Positions 52,801-61,631 of a DNA stretch of 64,000 bases are shown in pieces. Position numbers and translations under genes: made by a program. The notes under the pieces were generated by a model. That model ran no database searches. It worked only from the letters and a program-made list of their open reading frames with translations, and was not told the origin of the DNA. This DNA is from CAKSQL01 sp045649415. Lineage in GTDB: Bacteria; Bacillota; Clostridia; UBA1381. The stretch spans positions 124,001 to 188,000 of the forward strand of contig JAZRPY010000014.1 in the NCBI GenBank assembly GCA_045649415.1, in the 5' to 3' direction. Within the stretch, counting starts at the first letter, position 1. Each line of letters starts with the position of its first letter.

Positions 52801-53429
52801 TTTATTATTCTGGCCTTCTTTGGACCCTGACCTGACAGAGCATCCAATTCCTCTTTCAATTCAGCAGAAAGCTTTTCAAGGTCAGTCTTTTCCAATAGCT
52901 CCTTGATTGCCTCTGCACCCATACCAACAGAGAACTTCTCACCATACTTTTCATATGCTTCACGATATTCTCTTTCGGATAAAATCTGGTTTTGCTCCAG
53001 ATTAGATTTTCCAGGATCTGTAACAATATATGCTGCAAAGTAAAGCACTTTTTCGAGGCTTCGTGGTGAAATGTCAAGAACAAGGCTCAAAGCTGATGGA
53101 ACACCCTTGAAGTACCAGATATGTGATACAGGTGTTGCAAGCTCGATATGTCCCATTCTTTCACGACGAACCTTTGATTTTGTAACCTCAACACCACATC
53201 GGTCACAGATTACGCCTTTATATCTTATTTTTTTATATTTACCACAATGACATTCCCAATCGTTGGTAGGACCAAAGATTTTTTCGCAGTAAAGACCATC
53301 TCTCTCCGGTTTTAGTGTACGATAGTTTATGGTTTCGGGTTTCTTTACTTCACCATAAGACCATTTTCTAATGGTTTCGGGAGAGGCTAAACCAATTTGT
53401 ATTGCCTTAAAATTAAATTCTGTTCCCAT
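49848..53429 (-). CDS. rpoC: DNA-directed RNA polymerase subunit beta'
   Basis: 1193 aa. N-terminal zinc ribbon with CHCGKYKKIRYKGVICDRCG (about 60-80). Active-site loop NADFDGDQMAVHVPLS with the three Mg-binding Asp (about 460). Second zinc site CHTKTGVCSKCYG (about 885), and trigger loop near GEPGTQLTMRTFHAGG (about 915). No large insertion; the length is normal for Firmicutes. 21 nt after rpoB. Confidence 0.98.
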   Translation of the reverse strand: MGTEFNFKAIQIGLASPETIRKWSYGEVKKPETINYRTLKPERDGLYCEKIFGPTNDWECHCGKYKKIRYKGVICDRCGVEVTKSKVRRERMGHIELATPVSHIWYFKGVPSALSLVLDISPRSLEKVLYFAAYIVTDPGKSNLEQNQILSEREYREAYEKYGEKFSVGMGAEAIKELLEKTDLEKLSAELKEELDALSGQGPKKARIIKRLEIIESFISSGNRPEWMILTVIPVIPPDLRPMVQLDGGRFATSDLNDLYRRVINRNNRLNRLLELSAPDIIIRNEKRMLQEAVDALINNGRRGRTVTGPGNRALKSLSDLLKGKQGRFRQNLLGKRVDYSGRSVIVVGPELKIYQCGLPKEMAIELFKPFVMKELVARNLAHNIKSAKRMVERLKPEVWDVLEDVIKEHPVLLNRAPTLHRLGIQAFEPRLVDGRALKLHPLVCTAYNADFDGDQMAVHVPLSPEAQAEARFLMLSANNLLKPQDGHPVTVPTQDMILGSYYLTIIKHDELGGKDYPGRDVNEEWHPHCFISEEEALLAYDNKELGLHTPIKLRVEKEINGEIKSKLIDATVGKIIFNQNIPQDLGLVDRTNPETMFDLEIGFDVTVGKKQLGDIIGRCIRSHGTTETAEILDLIKATGYKYSTKGAITVAVSDIEVPEEKQQILADAEVEIEKITKKFRRGLLTDEERYNQVIKTWAGVSEKVTQAMMNNLGKFNPIFMMADSGARGSVNQIRQLAAMRGLMADTQGRTVEIPIRANFREGLNVLEYFISSHGARKGLTDTALRTADSGYLTRRLVDVSQDVIVRENDCGTEEGIWVSAIMDGNEVIEPLKDRIIDRVAREDIIHPETGEVITKENELITRNAADKIIAAGIKSVHIRSILTCHTKTGVCSKCYGTNLATGDLVNVGEAVGIIAAQSIGEPGTQLTMRTFHAGGVASGSDITQGLPRIEELFEARRPKGLAIISEIGGRVSIAEQKQKREITVTNDELGEAKTYMIPYDSSIKVANDDIIEKGDPLTAGSINPNDILRIKGPRDVQDYITREVQRTYRMQGVDINDKHVEVITRQMLRKVRVETAGDTDLIIGSLVDQFELQEANKKVMKNGDGIPATSSPVLLGITKASLATDSFLSAASFQETTKVLTEAAIKGKIDPLLGLKENVIIGKLMPAGTGMPVYKDVGITIDGQEVDESEIK

Positions 53430-53450
53430 ATTTAAAAAAACCTCCTACTC

Positions 53451-56400
53451 TTAAAAATCGTCAAGCTGAATGGTCGAATCATCAACTTCATTGTCCTCTT
53501 CGTCAAAGAACAATGGATCTGTGTAATCGTCCATATCATCAACATCCTCTATGGTCATATCCTCGCTTAAGTCGTCCTCGTCTTCAAGGTCGTTGGCGAA
53601 CAATTCTCTGTTCTCCATTTCCGACATTAAATCGTTCTTGTTGATAACATCATCATCGTCATCATCCTCAAGGAACTTAACAAGGTCAATTTCCTGATAA
53701 TCCTGGTCAAGAACACGGATATCAAGAGCAAGTGATTGCAATTCCTTAACCAATACCTTGAATGCTTCAGGGATACCTGATTTTGGAATATTTTCACCCT
53801 TTACAATTGCCTCATATGTCTTAACACGACCAACGATATCGTCAGACTTAACTGTGAGGATTTCCTGCAAGGTATATGCAGCACCATATGCCTCAAGTGC
53901 CCAAACTTCCATTTCACCGAAACGCTGACCACCAAACTGGGCTTTACCACCCAAAGGTTGTTGTGTAACGAGTGAGTATGGACCTGTTGAACGAGCATGG
54001 ATTTTGTCGTCAACAAGGTGGTCGAGCTTTAAGTAGTGCATCACACCAACTGTAACAGGATTATCAAACTTATCACCTGTGCGACCGTCATATACATCTG
54101 ACTTAAAGTCAGTTCTCAATCCTGCCATAACAAAGGCTTCTCTTAGGTTTTCATCCTCAGCACCATCAAATACAGGTGTTGCTATCTTGATATATTCATC
54201 AGGACCAACCTTTGCTTTTGCGTCAACAATTCTCTTTGCATATTCAATGCTATAGTCAATAATATGCTCAACCTCTGTCTTTTCCTCTGCAGAAATAGTT
54301 TTGGATGAAGAAATCTTCTTCATAATAGCAGATTTATTAACCTCAGGATCAGCAGCAGTAAGGATAGTCAAAATCTTGTCCTTATGCTCTAAATGACTTT
54401 GTTCAACCTTATCAATAATAAGGTTCATAGTTCTTGCTAAAATCTCTTCAGGAGTTTGCAAACTCAATGTTCTGAAGGCATAGCCCAAGTGCATTTCAAG
54501 CACCTGACCGATGTTCATACGAGAAGGTACGCCCAAGGGGTTTAGAACAATCTGAAGTGGAGTACCATCCTCTAAGTATGGCATATCCTCTTGAGGAAGA
54601 ACTCTTGAAACAACACCCTTGTTACCGTGCCTACCTGCCATCTTATCACCAACAGAGATTTTTCTCTTTTGTGCGATATAGCAACGAACAACCTGATTAA
54701 CACCCGGAGGTAACTCATCACCGTTTTCACGAGTGAATTTCTTAACATCAACAATAATACCATTTTCACCATGTGGCACACGAAGTGAGGTATCACGAAC
54801 TTCACGCGCCTTTTCACCAAAGATTGCACGAAGCAAGCGCTCCTCAGCTGTAAGCTCTGTTTCGCCCTTTGGTGTTACTTTACCAACAAGAATGTCACCT
54901 GCACGAACTTCAGCACCAATTCTGATAATGCCTTCCTCGTTCAAGTCTTTTAGTGAATCTTCGGATACATTTGGGATATCTCTTGTGATTTCCTCTGCAC
55001 CTAATTTTGTGTCACGAGCTTCACACTCATATTCTTCAATATGAATAGATGTGAATACATCGTTCTTAACTAATTCCTCGCTGATTAGAACAGCATCCTC
55101 GTAGTTGTAGCCTTCCCAGGTCATGAATCCAATAAGGATGTTCTTACCCAAAGCAAGCTCACCATTATCCATACCTGGACCATCGGCAATAATATCACCC
55201 TTTTCAACATGCTCACCAACCTCAACAATCGGGCGTTGGTTGATACAGGTTGATTGGTTGGAACGAGCAAATTTAATCATCTTATGATGATGTCTTTCAC
55301 CTGTTCCGTCACCCTTGATAACAACCTCGTCTGCAGAAAGCTTTTCAACGGTTCCTGCCTCGGTTGCAAGCACTGCAGAGCCTGAGTCCTTGGCAACCTT
55401 ATATTCCATACCTGTTCCCACGATTGCAGAATCGGTTGTTAATAATGGTACAGCCTGACACTGCATGTTAGACCCCATCAAAGCACGGTTAGCGTCATCG
55501 TTTTCCAAGAAAGGAATACAAGCTGTAACGACAGACACTAACTGTCTTGGAGATACATCCATGTAGTCGATTTCACTACCCGGAACTTCCAATATTTCGT
55601 CACGATATCTTGCAGATACATTTTTGTCAAGGAAATGTCCTTCCTCGTCTAAAGGCTCATTAGCCTGTGCAATAATAAATTCGTCCTCCATATCAGCAGT
55701 CATATATACGATTTCATCGGTAACAATTCCCTTTTCCTTGTCAACTCGTCTGTAAGGAGCTTCAATGAAGCCATACTCGTTAATCTGGGCAAAGGTAGCC
55801 AATGAAGTGATAAGACCGATGTTTGGACCTTCAGGAGTCTCGATAGGACACATACGCCCATAGTGGGAGTAGTGAACATCACGGACTTCAAAGCCTGCAC
55901 GGTCTCTTGAAAGACCACCAGGGCCTAATGCAGAAATTCTTCTCTTGTGTCTTAACTCTGCCAATGGGTTTGGCTGGTCCATAAACTGTGACAACTGAGA
56001 TGAGCCAAAGAACTCATTTATGGTTGCACTGATTGGTCTTATATTGATAAGAGTTTGTGGAGTGATGATTTCCAAGTCCTGAATAGACATTCTTTCACGA
56101 ACAACTCTTTCCATACGAGCAAGACCTATTCTGAATTGGTTTTGCAATAACTCACCAACACATCTTAGACGCCTGTTGCCCAAATGGTCAATATCATCAA
56201 TCTCGCCTACTCCGTTTGCAAGACATACTATATAGTTAACTGATGCAAACATATCCTCAATAGTGATATGCTTAGGACTAAGCTCATCTGCACGAAGATT
56301 GATCTGCTCTCTGATTTCCTCCTCGGTAGGAACTTCTCCGTCCTCCTTATAGTCTTTGCCACTTACGATTTCTTCGATAACTGAACGACAAACCTTCTTG

Positions 56401-57470
56401 AAAGGAATATCGGAGATATCAAAGTCAACATAATTTTTAAGAGGTACCATCTCGTTAGAAAGAACAACAACCTTCTTTTCCTCCACAAGAAGAGTAACAC
56501 GATTAACTCCTGCATCCTCAATAGCATGTGCCATTTCCGTGCTAAGTGCATCGCCCTTTGATGCAATTAACTCACCTGTGATTGGGTTGGTTACATCCTC
56601 TGCAAGTACCTTTCCTGCAATTCTTGATGCCAAAGCTACCTTTTTGTTGAATTTATATCTACCTACATGAGCAAGGTCATAGCGCTTGGGGTCAAAGAAC
56701 ATATTAAAAATAAGTGATTGCGCATTTTCAAGGTTCAATGGCTCACCGGGACGAAGACGCTTATAGATTTCCAATAGAGCCTCTTCACGATTAGTTGATG
56801 TATCCTTTTCAAATGTAGCAGTAAGTAGTGAGTCCTCACCAAAATATTCAAGAATTTGACCATTGGTTTCGAGACCCATTGCTCTTAAAAGAATGGTTAC
56901 AGGTATTTTTCTTGTTCTATCAATTCTCACAGAGAATACATCGTTAGAATCTGTTTCATATTCAAGCCATGCACCTCTATAGGGGATAACTTGTGAAGAA
57001 TATAGTGGTTTACCTGTTTTATCCCTTTCAAAGCTATAGTACATTCCTGGGGAACGGGTCAGCTGACTTACGATAACACGCTCTGCACCATTGATAATAA
57101 AGGTACCTTGCTCTGTCATCAATGGGAAATCACCCATGAAAATTTCCTGTTCCTTAATCTCGCCTGTTTCAGTGTTGATTAAACGCACATTAACACGCAA
57201 GGGAGCAGCATACTTTGCGTCTCTTTCCCTACATTCCTCAACGGAATACTTTGAATTGTAATCAAGAGTGTAGTCAAAAATCTCCAGCACCAAATGTCCG
57301 GAATGGTCAACGATAGGGGAGATATCGTGGAAAACTTCACGCAATCCTTCCTCTAAGAACCATTGATAAGATTTCTTCTGCACCTCGATAAGGTTAGGCA
57401 TTTCTAAAACTTCGTCAATTTTAGAGTAGCTGAGTCTAGTATTTTTGCCTAATTGTACCTCGTGCACCAT
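53451..57470 (-). CDS. rpoB: DNA-directed RNA polymerase subunit beta, with acidic C-terminal tail
   Basis: 1339 aa, longer than many Firmicutes homologues because of a C-terminal tail of about 75 residues rich in Asp/Glu. Core motifs: SSQLSQFMDQPNPLAELRHK in the rifampicin pocket, SALGPGGLSRDRAGFEVRDV, and KMAGRHGNKGVVSRVLP. The ATG at 57470 has GAGGTGA 7 nt upstream. Transcribed with rpoC from a strong promoter and a leader of about 180 nt; rplJL is absent upstream. Confidence 0.98.
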   Translation of the reverse strand: MVHEVQLGKNTRLSYSKIDEVLEMPNLIEVQKKSYQWFLEEGLREVFHDISPIVDHSGHLVLEIFDYTLDYNSKYSVEECRERDAKYAAPLRVNVRLINTETGEIKEQEIFMGDFPLMTEQGTFIINGAERVIVSQLTRSPGMYYSFERDKTGKPLYSSQVIPYRGAWLEYETDSNDVFSVRIDRTRKIPVTILLRAMGLETNGQILEYFGEDSLLTATFEKDTSTNREEALLEIYKRLRPGEPLNLENAQSLIFNMFFDPKRYDLAHVGRYKFNKKVALASRIAGKVLAEDVTNPITGELIASKGDALSTEMAHAIEDAGVNRVTLLVEEKKVVVLSNEMVPLKNYVDFDISDIPFKKVCRSVIEEIVSGKDYKEDGEVPTEEEIREQINLRADELSPKHITIEDMFASVNYIVCLANGVGEIDDIDHLGNRRLRCVGELLQNQFRIGLARMERVVRERMSIQDLEIITPQTLINIRPISATINEFFGSSQLSQFMDQPNPLAELRHKRRISALGPGGLSRDRAGFEVRDVHYSHYGRMCPIETPEGPNIGLITSLATFAQINEYGFIEAPYRRVDKEKGIVTDEIVYMTADMEDEFIIAQANEPLDEEGHFLDKNVSARYRDEILEVPGSEIDYMDVSPRQLVSVVTACIPFLENDDANRALMGSNMQCQAVPLLTTDSAIVGTGMEYKVAKDSGSAVLATEAGTVEKLSADEVVIKGDGTGERHHHKMIKFARSNQSTCINQRPIVEVGEHVEKGDIIADGPGMDNGELALGKNILIGFMTWEGYNYEDAVLISEELVKNDVFTSIHIEEYECEARDTKLGAEEITRDIPNVSEDSLKDLNEEGIIRIGAEVRAGDILVGKVTPKGETELTAEERLLRAIFGEKAREVRDTSLRVPHGENGIIVDVKKFTRENGDELPPGVNQVVRCYIAQKRKISVGDKMAGRHGNKGVVSRVLPQEDMPYLEDGTPLQIVLNPLGVPSRMNIGQVLEMHLGYAFRTLSLQTPEEILARTMNLIIDKVEQSHLEHKDKILTILTAADPEVNKSAIMKKISSSKTISAEEKTEVEHIIDYSIEYAKRIVDAKAKVGPDEYIKIATPVFDGAEDENLREAFVMAGLRTDFKSDVYDGRTGDKFDNPVTVGVMHYLKLDHLVDDKIHARSTGPYSLVTQQPLGGKAQFGGQRFGEMEVWALEAYGAAYTLQEILTVKSDDIVGRVKTYEAIVKGENIPKSGIPEAFKVLVKELQSLALDIRVLDQDYQEIDLVKFLEDDDDDDVINKNDLMSEMENRELFANDLEDEDDLSEDMTIEDVDDMDDYTDPLFFDEEDNEVDDSTIQLDDF

Positions 57471-57653
57471 TCATTTATCACCTCGTCTGAAATTTTATAA
57501 GCTAACGATAATAAATTGCTTGCTATATAATAGGAAGAAACCTAAAATAAAATTGGGTATTGATTTTTTTAAAATGGTATGCTATAATAACTTTCATAGC
57601 ATACAAAACCAATAACTTGCGAATAGCAAGCCCATGTTATTATCATTATACAA
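57471..57653 (-). promoter_or_regulatory. Structured rpoBC leader with alternative hairpins
   Basis: Minus-strand leader of about 180 nt. (a) Early hairpin CTTGC/GCAAG, extendable by AATAA/TTATT (57611-57641). (b) Hairpin GTATGCTAT/ATAGCATAC (about 57576-57604), followed by a short T-run. (c) A 9-nt segment complementary to 57623-57631 lies at 57518-57526 and would enclose (b), excluding (a). The layout suggests attenuation, which is unproven. Confidence 0.5.
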
Positions 57654-57659
57654 TGTTTG

Positions 57660-57688
57660 ATTATATCATATAAGTCAAGTGTTGTCAA
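57660..57688 (-). promoter_or_regulatory. Promoter of rpoBC
   Basis: Minus strand: TTGACA (57683-57688), 17-nt spacer, TATAAT (57660-57665). A near-perfect sigma-A promoter. Confidence 0.88.
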
Positions 57689-57742
57689 TAGGTGTGCTAT
57701 AAAAATTTTTAAATTTTTACATATATGGAAGGAATGTGAAAT

Positions 57743-58735
57743 ATGCCTAAGTTTGAATGGCAGGAAAAATATGTGTTGGTGCCTGCCCGATTTATCGAAA
57801 AATATATGCCAAAAGCAAATGCAAGCTTTGTTAAGGTCTATCTTATGGCATTGAATGCAGCAACAAATAATGAGTTAATAGAATATTCAGCTATTGCAAG
57901 AGAGCTGAATTTATTGGAAAGTGATGTCATTCAGGCAGTTAATTATTGGCAGGAAGAAGGATTAGTCAGAGTATATGATGATGTTGTGTCCTTTGATGTT
58001 GACAAAAAGCCACAAAAGGATATAGAGGATAAGCAGGATATAAAGGTAGTCCCACAAAAGCAAAAACGCCCTGAGTATTCTCAGGACAAGGTCGCAATGG
58101 CAATTGCAGAGAATAACACCTTGTCGGAAATGGTTTTGGTGGCACAGGAGATTTTAGGAAAGACCTTAAATCCTTCGGATGTGGAAACTTTATATTGGAT
58201 ATATGATGGCTTGAAGTTCTTGCCTGAGGTTATATTGATGCTCTTAGAATACTGCGTTTCCAAGGAAAAGCGTAGAATGAGCTATGTTGAAAAGGTTGCA
58301 ATTTCCTGGCACGAAAGAGGGGTAACAAGTATTGATGCAGTAAATGAGTATCTTAAAAAGGAATCGGAGCGTTCAGGCTTTATATATCAGATTAGAAAAA
58401 CACTTGGTATTTTAGACAGGGGATTGAGTCAAACTGAGGAGCAGTTCATAACAAGATGGAAGGATATGTATAATATGGATGAGGAAATGATTTCTCATGC
58501 GTATGAGCAATGTATAATCCAGACTGCAAAGCTATCCTTTCCATATATGGAGAAAATATTGGAAAGATGGTATAAACAGGGAATACATACTGTAGAAATG
58601 GCTAAAGAGGACAGCAAGATATTCAAAGGCGAGCAACAATTTAACTCAAAAAAGGGTGGATATGAGGTGTACTCAGAAAGTTATGACCATAACTCACTTG
58701 CTGAATTGACAAGAATGGATGATAATGAGGAATAA
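57743..58735 (+). CDS. DnaD domain protein (replication initiation)
   Basis: 330 aa. An N-terminal winged helix (about 20-85, ASFVKVYLMALNAATNNELI, then LVRVYDD) is followed by a linker with a charged stretch. Two DnaB_2/DnaD C-terminal domains follow (about 115-200 and 205-290), with YWIYDGLKFLPEVILMLLEYC and the WYKQGIHTVEMAKEDSK helix matching the YxxxIxxxW-type motif. DnaD and DnaB act in primosome loading in low-GC Gram-positives. I see no certain promoter; the start has AAGGAA upstream. Confidence 0.85.
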   Translation: MPKFEWQEKYVLVPARFIEKYMPKANASFVKVYLMALNAATNNELIEYSAIARELNLLESDVIQAVNYWQEEGLVRVYDDVVSFDVDKKPQKDIEDKQDIKVVPQKQKRPEYSQDKVAMAIAENNTLSEMVLVAQEILGKTLNPSDVETLYWIYDGLKFLPEVILMLLEYCVSKEKRRMSYVEKVAISWHERGVTSIDAVNEYLKKESERSGFIYQIRKTLGILDRGLSQTEEQFITRWKDMYNMDEEMISHAYEQCIIQTAKLSFPYMEKILERWYKQGIHTVEMAKEDSKIFKGEQQFNSKKGGYEVYSESYDHNSLAELTRMDDNEE

Positions 58736-58736
58736 T

Positions 58737-58773
58737 AAAAAAATCTGCTTGAATTTTTCAAGCAGATTTTTTT
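58737..58773. terminator. Bidirectional terminator between the dnaD-like gene and valS
   Basis: Long stem AAAAAAATCTGCTTGAA / TTCAAGCAGATTTTTTT with a 3-nt loop. T-tracts on both strands. Confidence 0.93.
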
Positions 58774-58774
58774 G

Positions 58775-61417
58775 TTACATATTTTTCAATGCCTCAAGGC
58801 TCTCTAAGACCTTGTTAAGCATATCCTTGTATCTTTCGCCCTTTTCCTTTTCCTCGTCAATAACCTTTTGTGGAGCTTTTGCAACAAAGCCAGGGTTGTT
58901 GAGCTTTCCTTCAACTCTCTTTATTTCACCCTCAAGCTGAGTTTTTTCCTTCATTAGTCGTTCAGTTTCCTTATCCTTATCCACTAACTCACCCATTGGC
59001 AAGAATATCTCTGCTGCTTCAACAACAACATTCACAGAATTTGAAGGAACTGAAGCCTTTGAGCTATCCACAATAACTTCATTTGCAGATGCTAACTTTT
59101 GGAAGAATGAAACACCCTTTTGGAATAGCTCTGTATTGTCAGTAACTATAAACATATTAGCCTTCTTTGAAGGTGGAACATTCATTTCTGCACGAATATT
59201 TCTCACAGATGTGATTGCAGACATTATAATCTCCATTTGCTTTTCCTCTGCCTTAAAAGAGAGCTTCTCGTCATAAACAGGGAAGGAGCTTATAACAATG
59301 CTTTCAGCCTCGTGAGGAAGATGTTGCCATATTTCCTCGGTAATAAATGGCATAAATGGGTGAAGAAGCTTCATTGTGTTGGACAATACATAAGTAAGAA
59401 CATATTGAGCAGTTTTGGCTGTTGGATTTTCCTTGTCGAATAAACGAGGCTTAACAAGCTCGATATACCAGTCACAGAAATTGTCCCAAATAAAGTCGTA
59501 TAGCTTTAAAACTGCAATTCCAAGCTCAAACTTATCTAAATTATCGGAAACTTCTTTTACAACATCGTTGTATTTTGAGATAATCCATTTGTCCTCAAGT
59601 TGTAATAAGGAAGCGTCGGGAAGGATATTCTCCTCGATATCAAGATTCATAAGTGTGAATCTTGATGCATTCCATATCTTATTTGCAAAGTTTCGGCTCG
59701 CTTCAACTCTCTCGGTGTAGAAACGCATATCATTACCAGGTGCGTTACCTGTTGCAAGAGTGAAACGCAAAGCGTCTGCACCATACTTATCAATAATCTC
59801 CAATGGATCGATACCATTGCCTAAGGATTTACTCATTTTTCTGCCCTGAGAGTCACGAACCAAGCCGTGAATGAACACATGCTCAAAAGGCTTTTTGCCT
59901 GTGTGCTCAAGAGCTGAGAAAATCATTCTTGACACCCAGAAGAAAATGATGTCATAGCCTGTAACAAGTACACTTGTTGGATAGAAATAGTCTAAGTCCT
60001 CAGTTTTTTCAGGCCAGCCAAGAGTTGAGAAGGGCCATAGAGCTGATGAGAACCAAGTGTCTAACACATCCTCGTCCTGACGAAGCTTTCCACCACATTT
60101 CGGACAGGTTGTTAAATCCTCTTTAGATACAAAGGTTTCACCACAATCGTCGCAATAGAATGCAGGAATTCTGTGCCCCCACCATAGCTGACGGGAGATA
60201 CACCAGTCGTAAACATTTTCCATCCAGTTCATATATGTTTTTGAAAAGCGTTCGGGAACAAATTTAATATCCCCTGACTTAACAGCTTCCATAGCAGGCT
60301 CAGCCAAAGGCTTCATTTTAACAAACCATTGCTTTGAGATAATTGGCTCAACTGTTGTTCCACAACGATAGCATTGACCAACATTGTGTGAGTGCTCCTC
60401 AACCTTTAATAATAAGCCAAGCTCCTCAAGCTCCTTAACCATCTTTTCTCTTGCTTCATATCTGTCCATGCCTTCATACTTGCCACCGTAGTGGTTGACA
60501 GTTGCATCGTCATTCAAGACCTTAATTTGCTCTAAATTGTGTCTTTGACCAACCTCAAAGTCGTTAGGATCGTGAGCAGGAGTGATTTTAACACAACCTG
60601 TTCCGAATTCTTTATCTACATACTCGTCAGCAATAACAGGGATTTCTCTGTCTGTTAATGGTAAAAGAAGAGTTTTTCCGATTAAGTCTTTGTATCTTTC
60701 GTCCTCGGGGTTTACTGCAACTGCAGTATCACCAAATAAGGTTTCAGGACGGGTTGTTGCAACCACAACATAGTCGTCTGTACCTTTGATTGGGTACTTG
60801 ATATGCCAGAAATGTCCACCTTGTTCCGCGTGTTCAACCTCTGCATCGGAAAGAGCAGTTATACAATGAGGACACCAATTTATAATTCTTGAGCCCTGAT
60901 AAATTAATCCCTTTTCATATAGGTTAACAAACACCTCGCGAACTGCCTTTGAGCAACCCTCGTCCATAGTGAAGCGTTCTCTGTCCCAATCACAAGAAGA
61001 ACCTATTTTTTTGAGCTGATTTATAATTCTGTCACCATAGAGCTTTTTCCAATCCCAAACTCTATCCAAAAACTTTTCTCTACCTAAATCATAACGGGTT
61101 AATCCCTCATTAACTCTTAGATTCTCCTCAACTTTAATCTGGGTTGCAATTCCTGCATGGTCAGTTCCGGGAACCCAAAGTGCAGAATATCCCTGCATAC
61201 GCTTGTATCTTATCAGGATATCCTGAAGAGTTTCGTCGAGGGCGTGTCCCATATGCAATTGACCTGTTACATTGGGGGGTGGGATAACAATTGTGAAAGG
61301 CTTTTTGGTTTTATCTGCCTCTGCGTGAAAATATCCCTTTTCGGTCCATTCCTTGTATAGCCTGTCCTCCACGGCAGCAGGGTCGTAGGTTTTTGCGATA
61401 TTATTCTTATCTTCCAT
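58775..61417 (-). CDS. valS: Valyl-tRNA synthetase
   Basis: 880-aa class I synthetase. HMGH at 55-58 (NVTGQLHMGHALDETLQ) and KMSKSLGNG at about 525. A CP1 editing domain covers about 190-350 (TTRPETLFGDTAVAV). A Cys4 zinc motif (CDDCGETF and CPKCGGKL) lies near 425-450. The anticodon domain covers about 610-760, and the C-terminal tRNA-binding coiled coil about 815-880. TTGGAGG precedes the ATG. Own sigma-A promoter; the T-box nearby is on the opposite strand and does not belong to valS. Confidence 0.97.
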   Translation of the reverse strand: MEDKNNIAKTYDPAAVEDRLYKEWTEKGYFHAEADKTKKPFTIVIPPPNVTGQLHMGHALDETLQDILIRYKRMQGYSALWVPGTDHAGIATQIKVEENLRVNEGLTRYDLGREKFLDRVWDWKKLYGDRIINQLKKIGSSCDWDRERFTMDEGCSKAVREVFVNLYEKGLIYQGSRIINWCPHCITALSDAEVEHAEQGGHFWHIKYPIKGTDDYVVVATTRPETLFGDTAVAVNPEDERYKDLIGKTLLLPLTDREIPVIADEYVDKEFGTGCVKITPAHDPNDFEVGQRHNLEQIKVLNDDATVNHYGGKYEGMDRYEAREKMVKELEELGLLLKVEEHSHNVGQCYRCGTTVEPIISKQWFVKMKPLAEPAMEAVKSGDIKFVPERFSKTYMNWMENVYDWCISRQLWWGHRIPAFYCDDCGETFVSKEDLTTCPKCGGKLRQDEDVLDTWFSSALWPFSTLGWPEKTEDLDYFYPTSVLVTGYDIIFFWVSRMIFSALEHTGKKPFEHVFIHGLVRDSQGRKMSKSLGNGIDPLEIIDKYGADALRFTLATGNAPGNDMRFYTERVEASRNFANKIWNASRFTLMNLDIEENILPDASLLQLEDKWIISKYNDVVKEVSDNLDKFELGIAVLKLYDFIWDNFCDWYIELVKPRLFDKENPTAKTAQYVLTYVLSNTMKLLHPFMPFITEEIWQHLPHEAESIVISSFPVYDEKLSFKAEEKQMEIIMSAITSVRNIRAEMNVPPSKKANMFIVTDNTELFQKGVSFFQKLASANEVIVDSSKASVPSNSVNVVVEAAEIFLPMGELVDKDKETERLMKEKTQLEGEIKRVEGKLNNPGFVAKAPQKVIDEEKEKGERYKDMLNKVLESLEALKNM

Positions 61418-61506
61418 TTTAATCCTCCAAAATATTATATAATTACTACATTAAATAATGTAATAAAATTTTTAACGCTATAGAGCCATACTACTCCATC
61501 TTAGTT

Positions 61507-61535
61507 ATTATCGCATTTTTATAATATTTTGTCAA
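61507..61535 (-). promoter_or_regulatory. Promoter of valS
   Basis: Minus strand: TTGACA (61530-61535), 17-nt spacer, GATAAT (61507-61512). The leader of about 85 nt has no T-box signature. Confidence 0.78.
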
Positions 61536-61548
61536 GGTTTCTTTGAGC

Positions 61549-61593
61549 TTTTTTCTAATTTACAACAAATCAATTGTAAAAATTAGAGAAAAA
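61549..61593. repeat. Inverted repeat between divergent promoters
   Basis: Left arm about 61549-61565 (TTTTTTCTAATTTACAA) and right arm 61574-61593 (TTGTAAAAATTAGAGAAAAA). They are complementary apart from a few bulged bases. It lies between the valS and T-box promoters, so a regulator-binding role is possible. Confidence 0.5.
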
Positions 61594-61596
61594 GTA

Positions 61597-61625
61597 TTGA
61601 CAATGTTTAAAAATTGTGGTATATT
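61597..61625 (+). promoter_or_regulatory. Promoter of the T-box transcript
   Basis: TTGACA (61597-61602), 17-nt spacer, TATATT (61620-61625). Confidence 0.82.
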
Positions 61626-61631
61626 GATTAG

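Noticed and set aside
61418..61560. T-box control of valS
   Set aside because: The T-box sequence and its promoter are on the plus strand, while valS is on the minus strand with its own promoter and no T-box motif in its leader.
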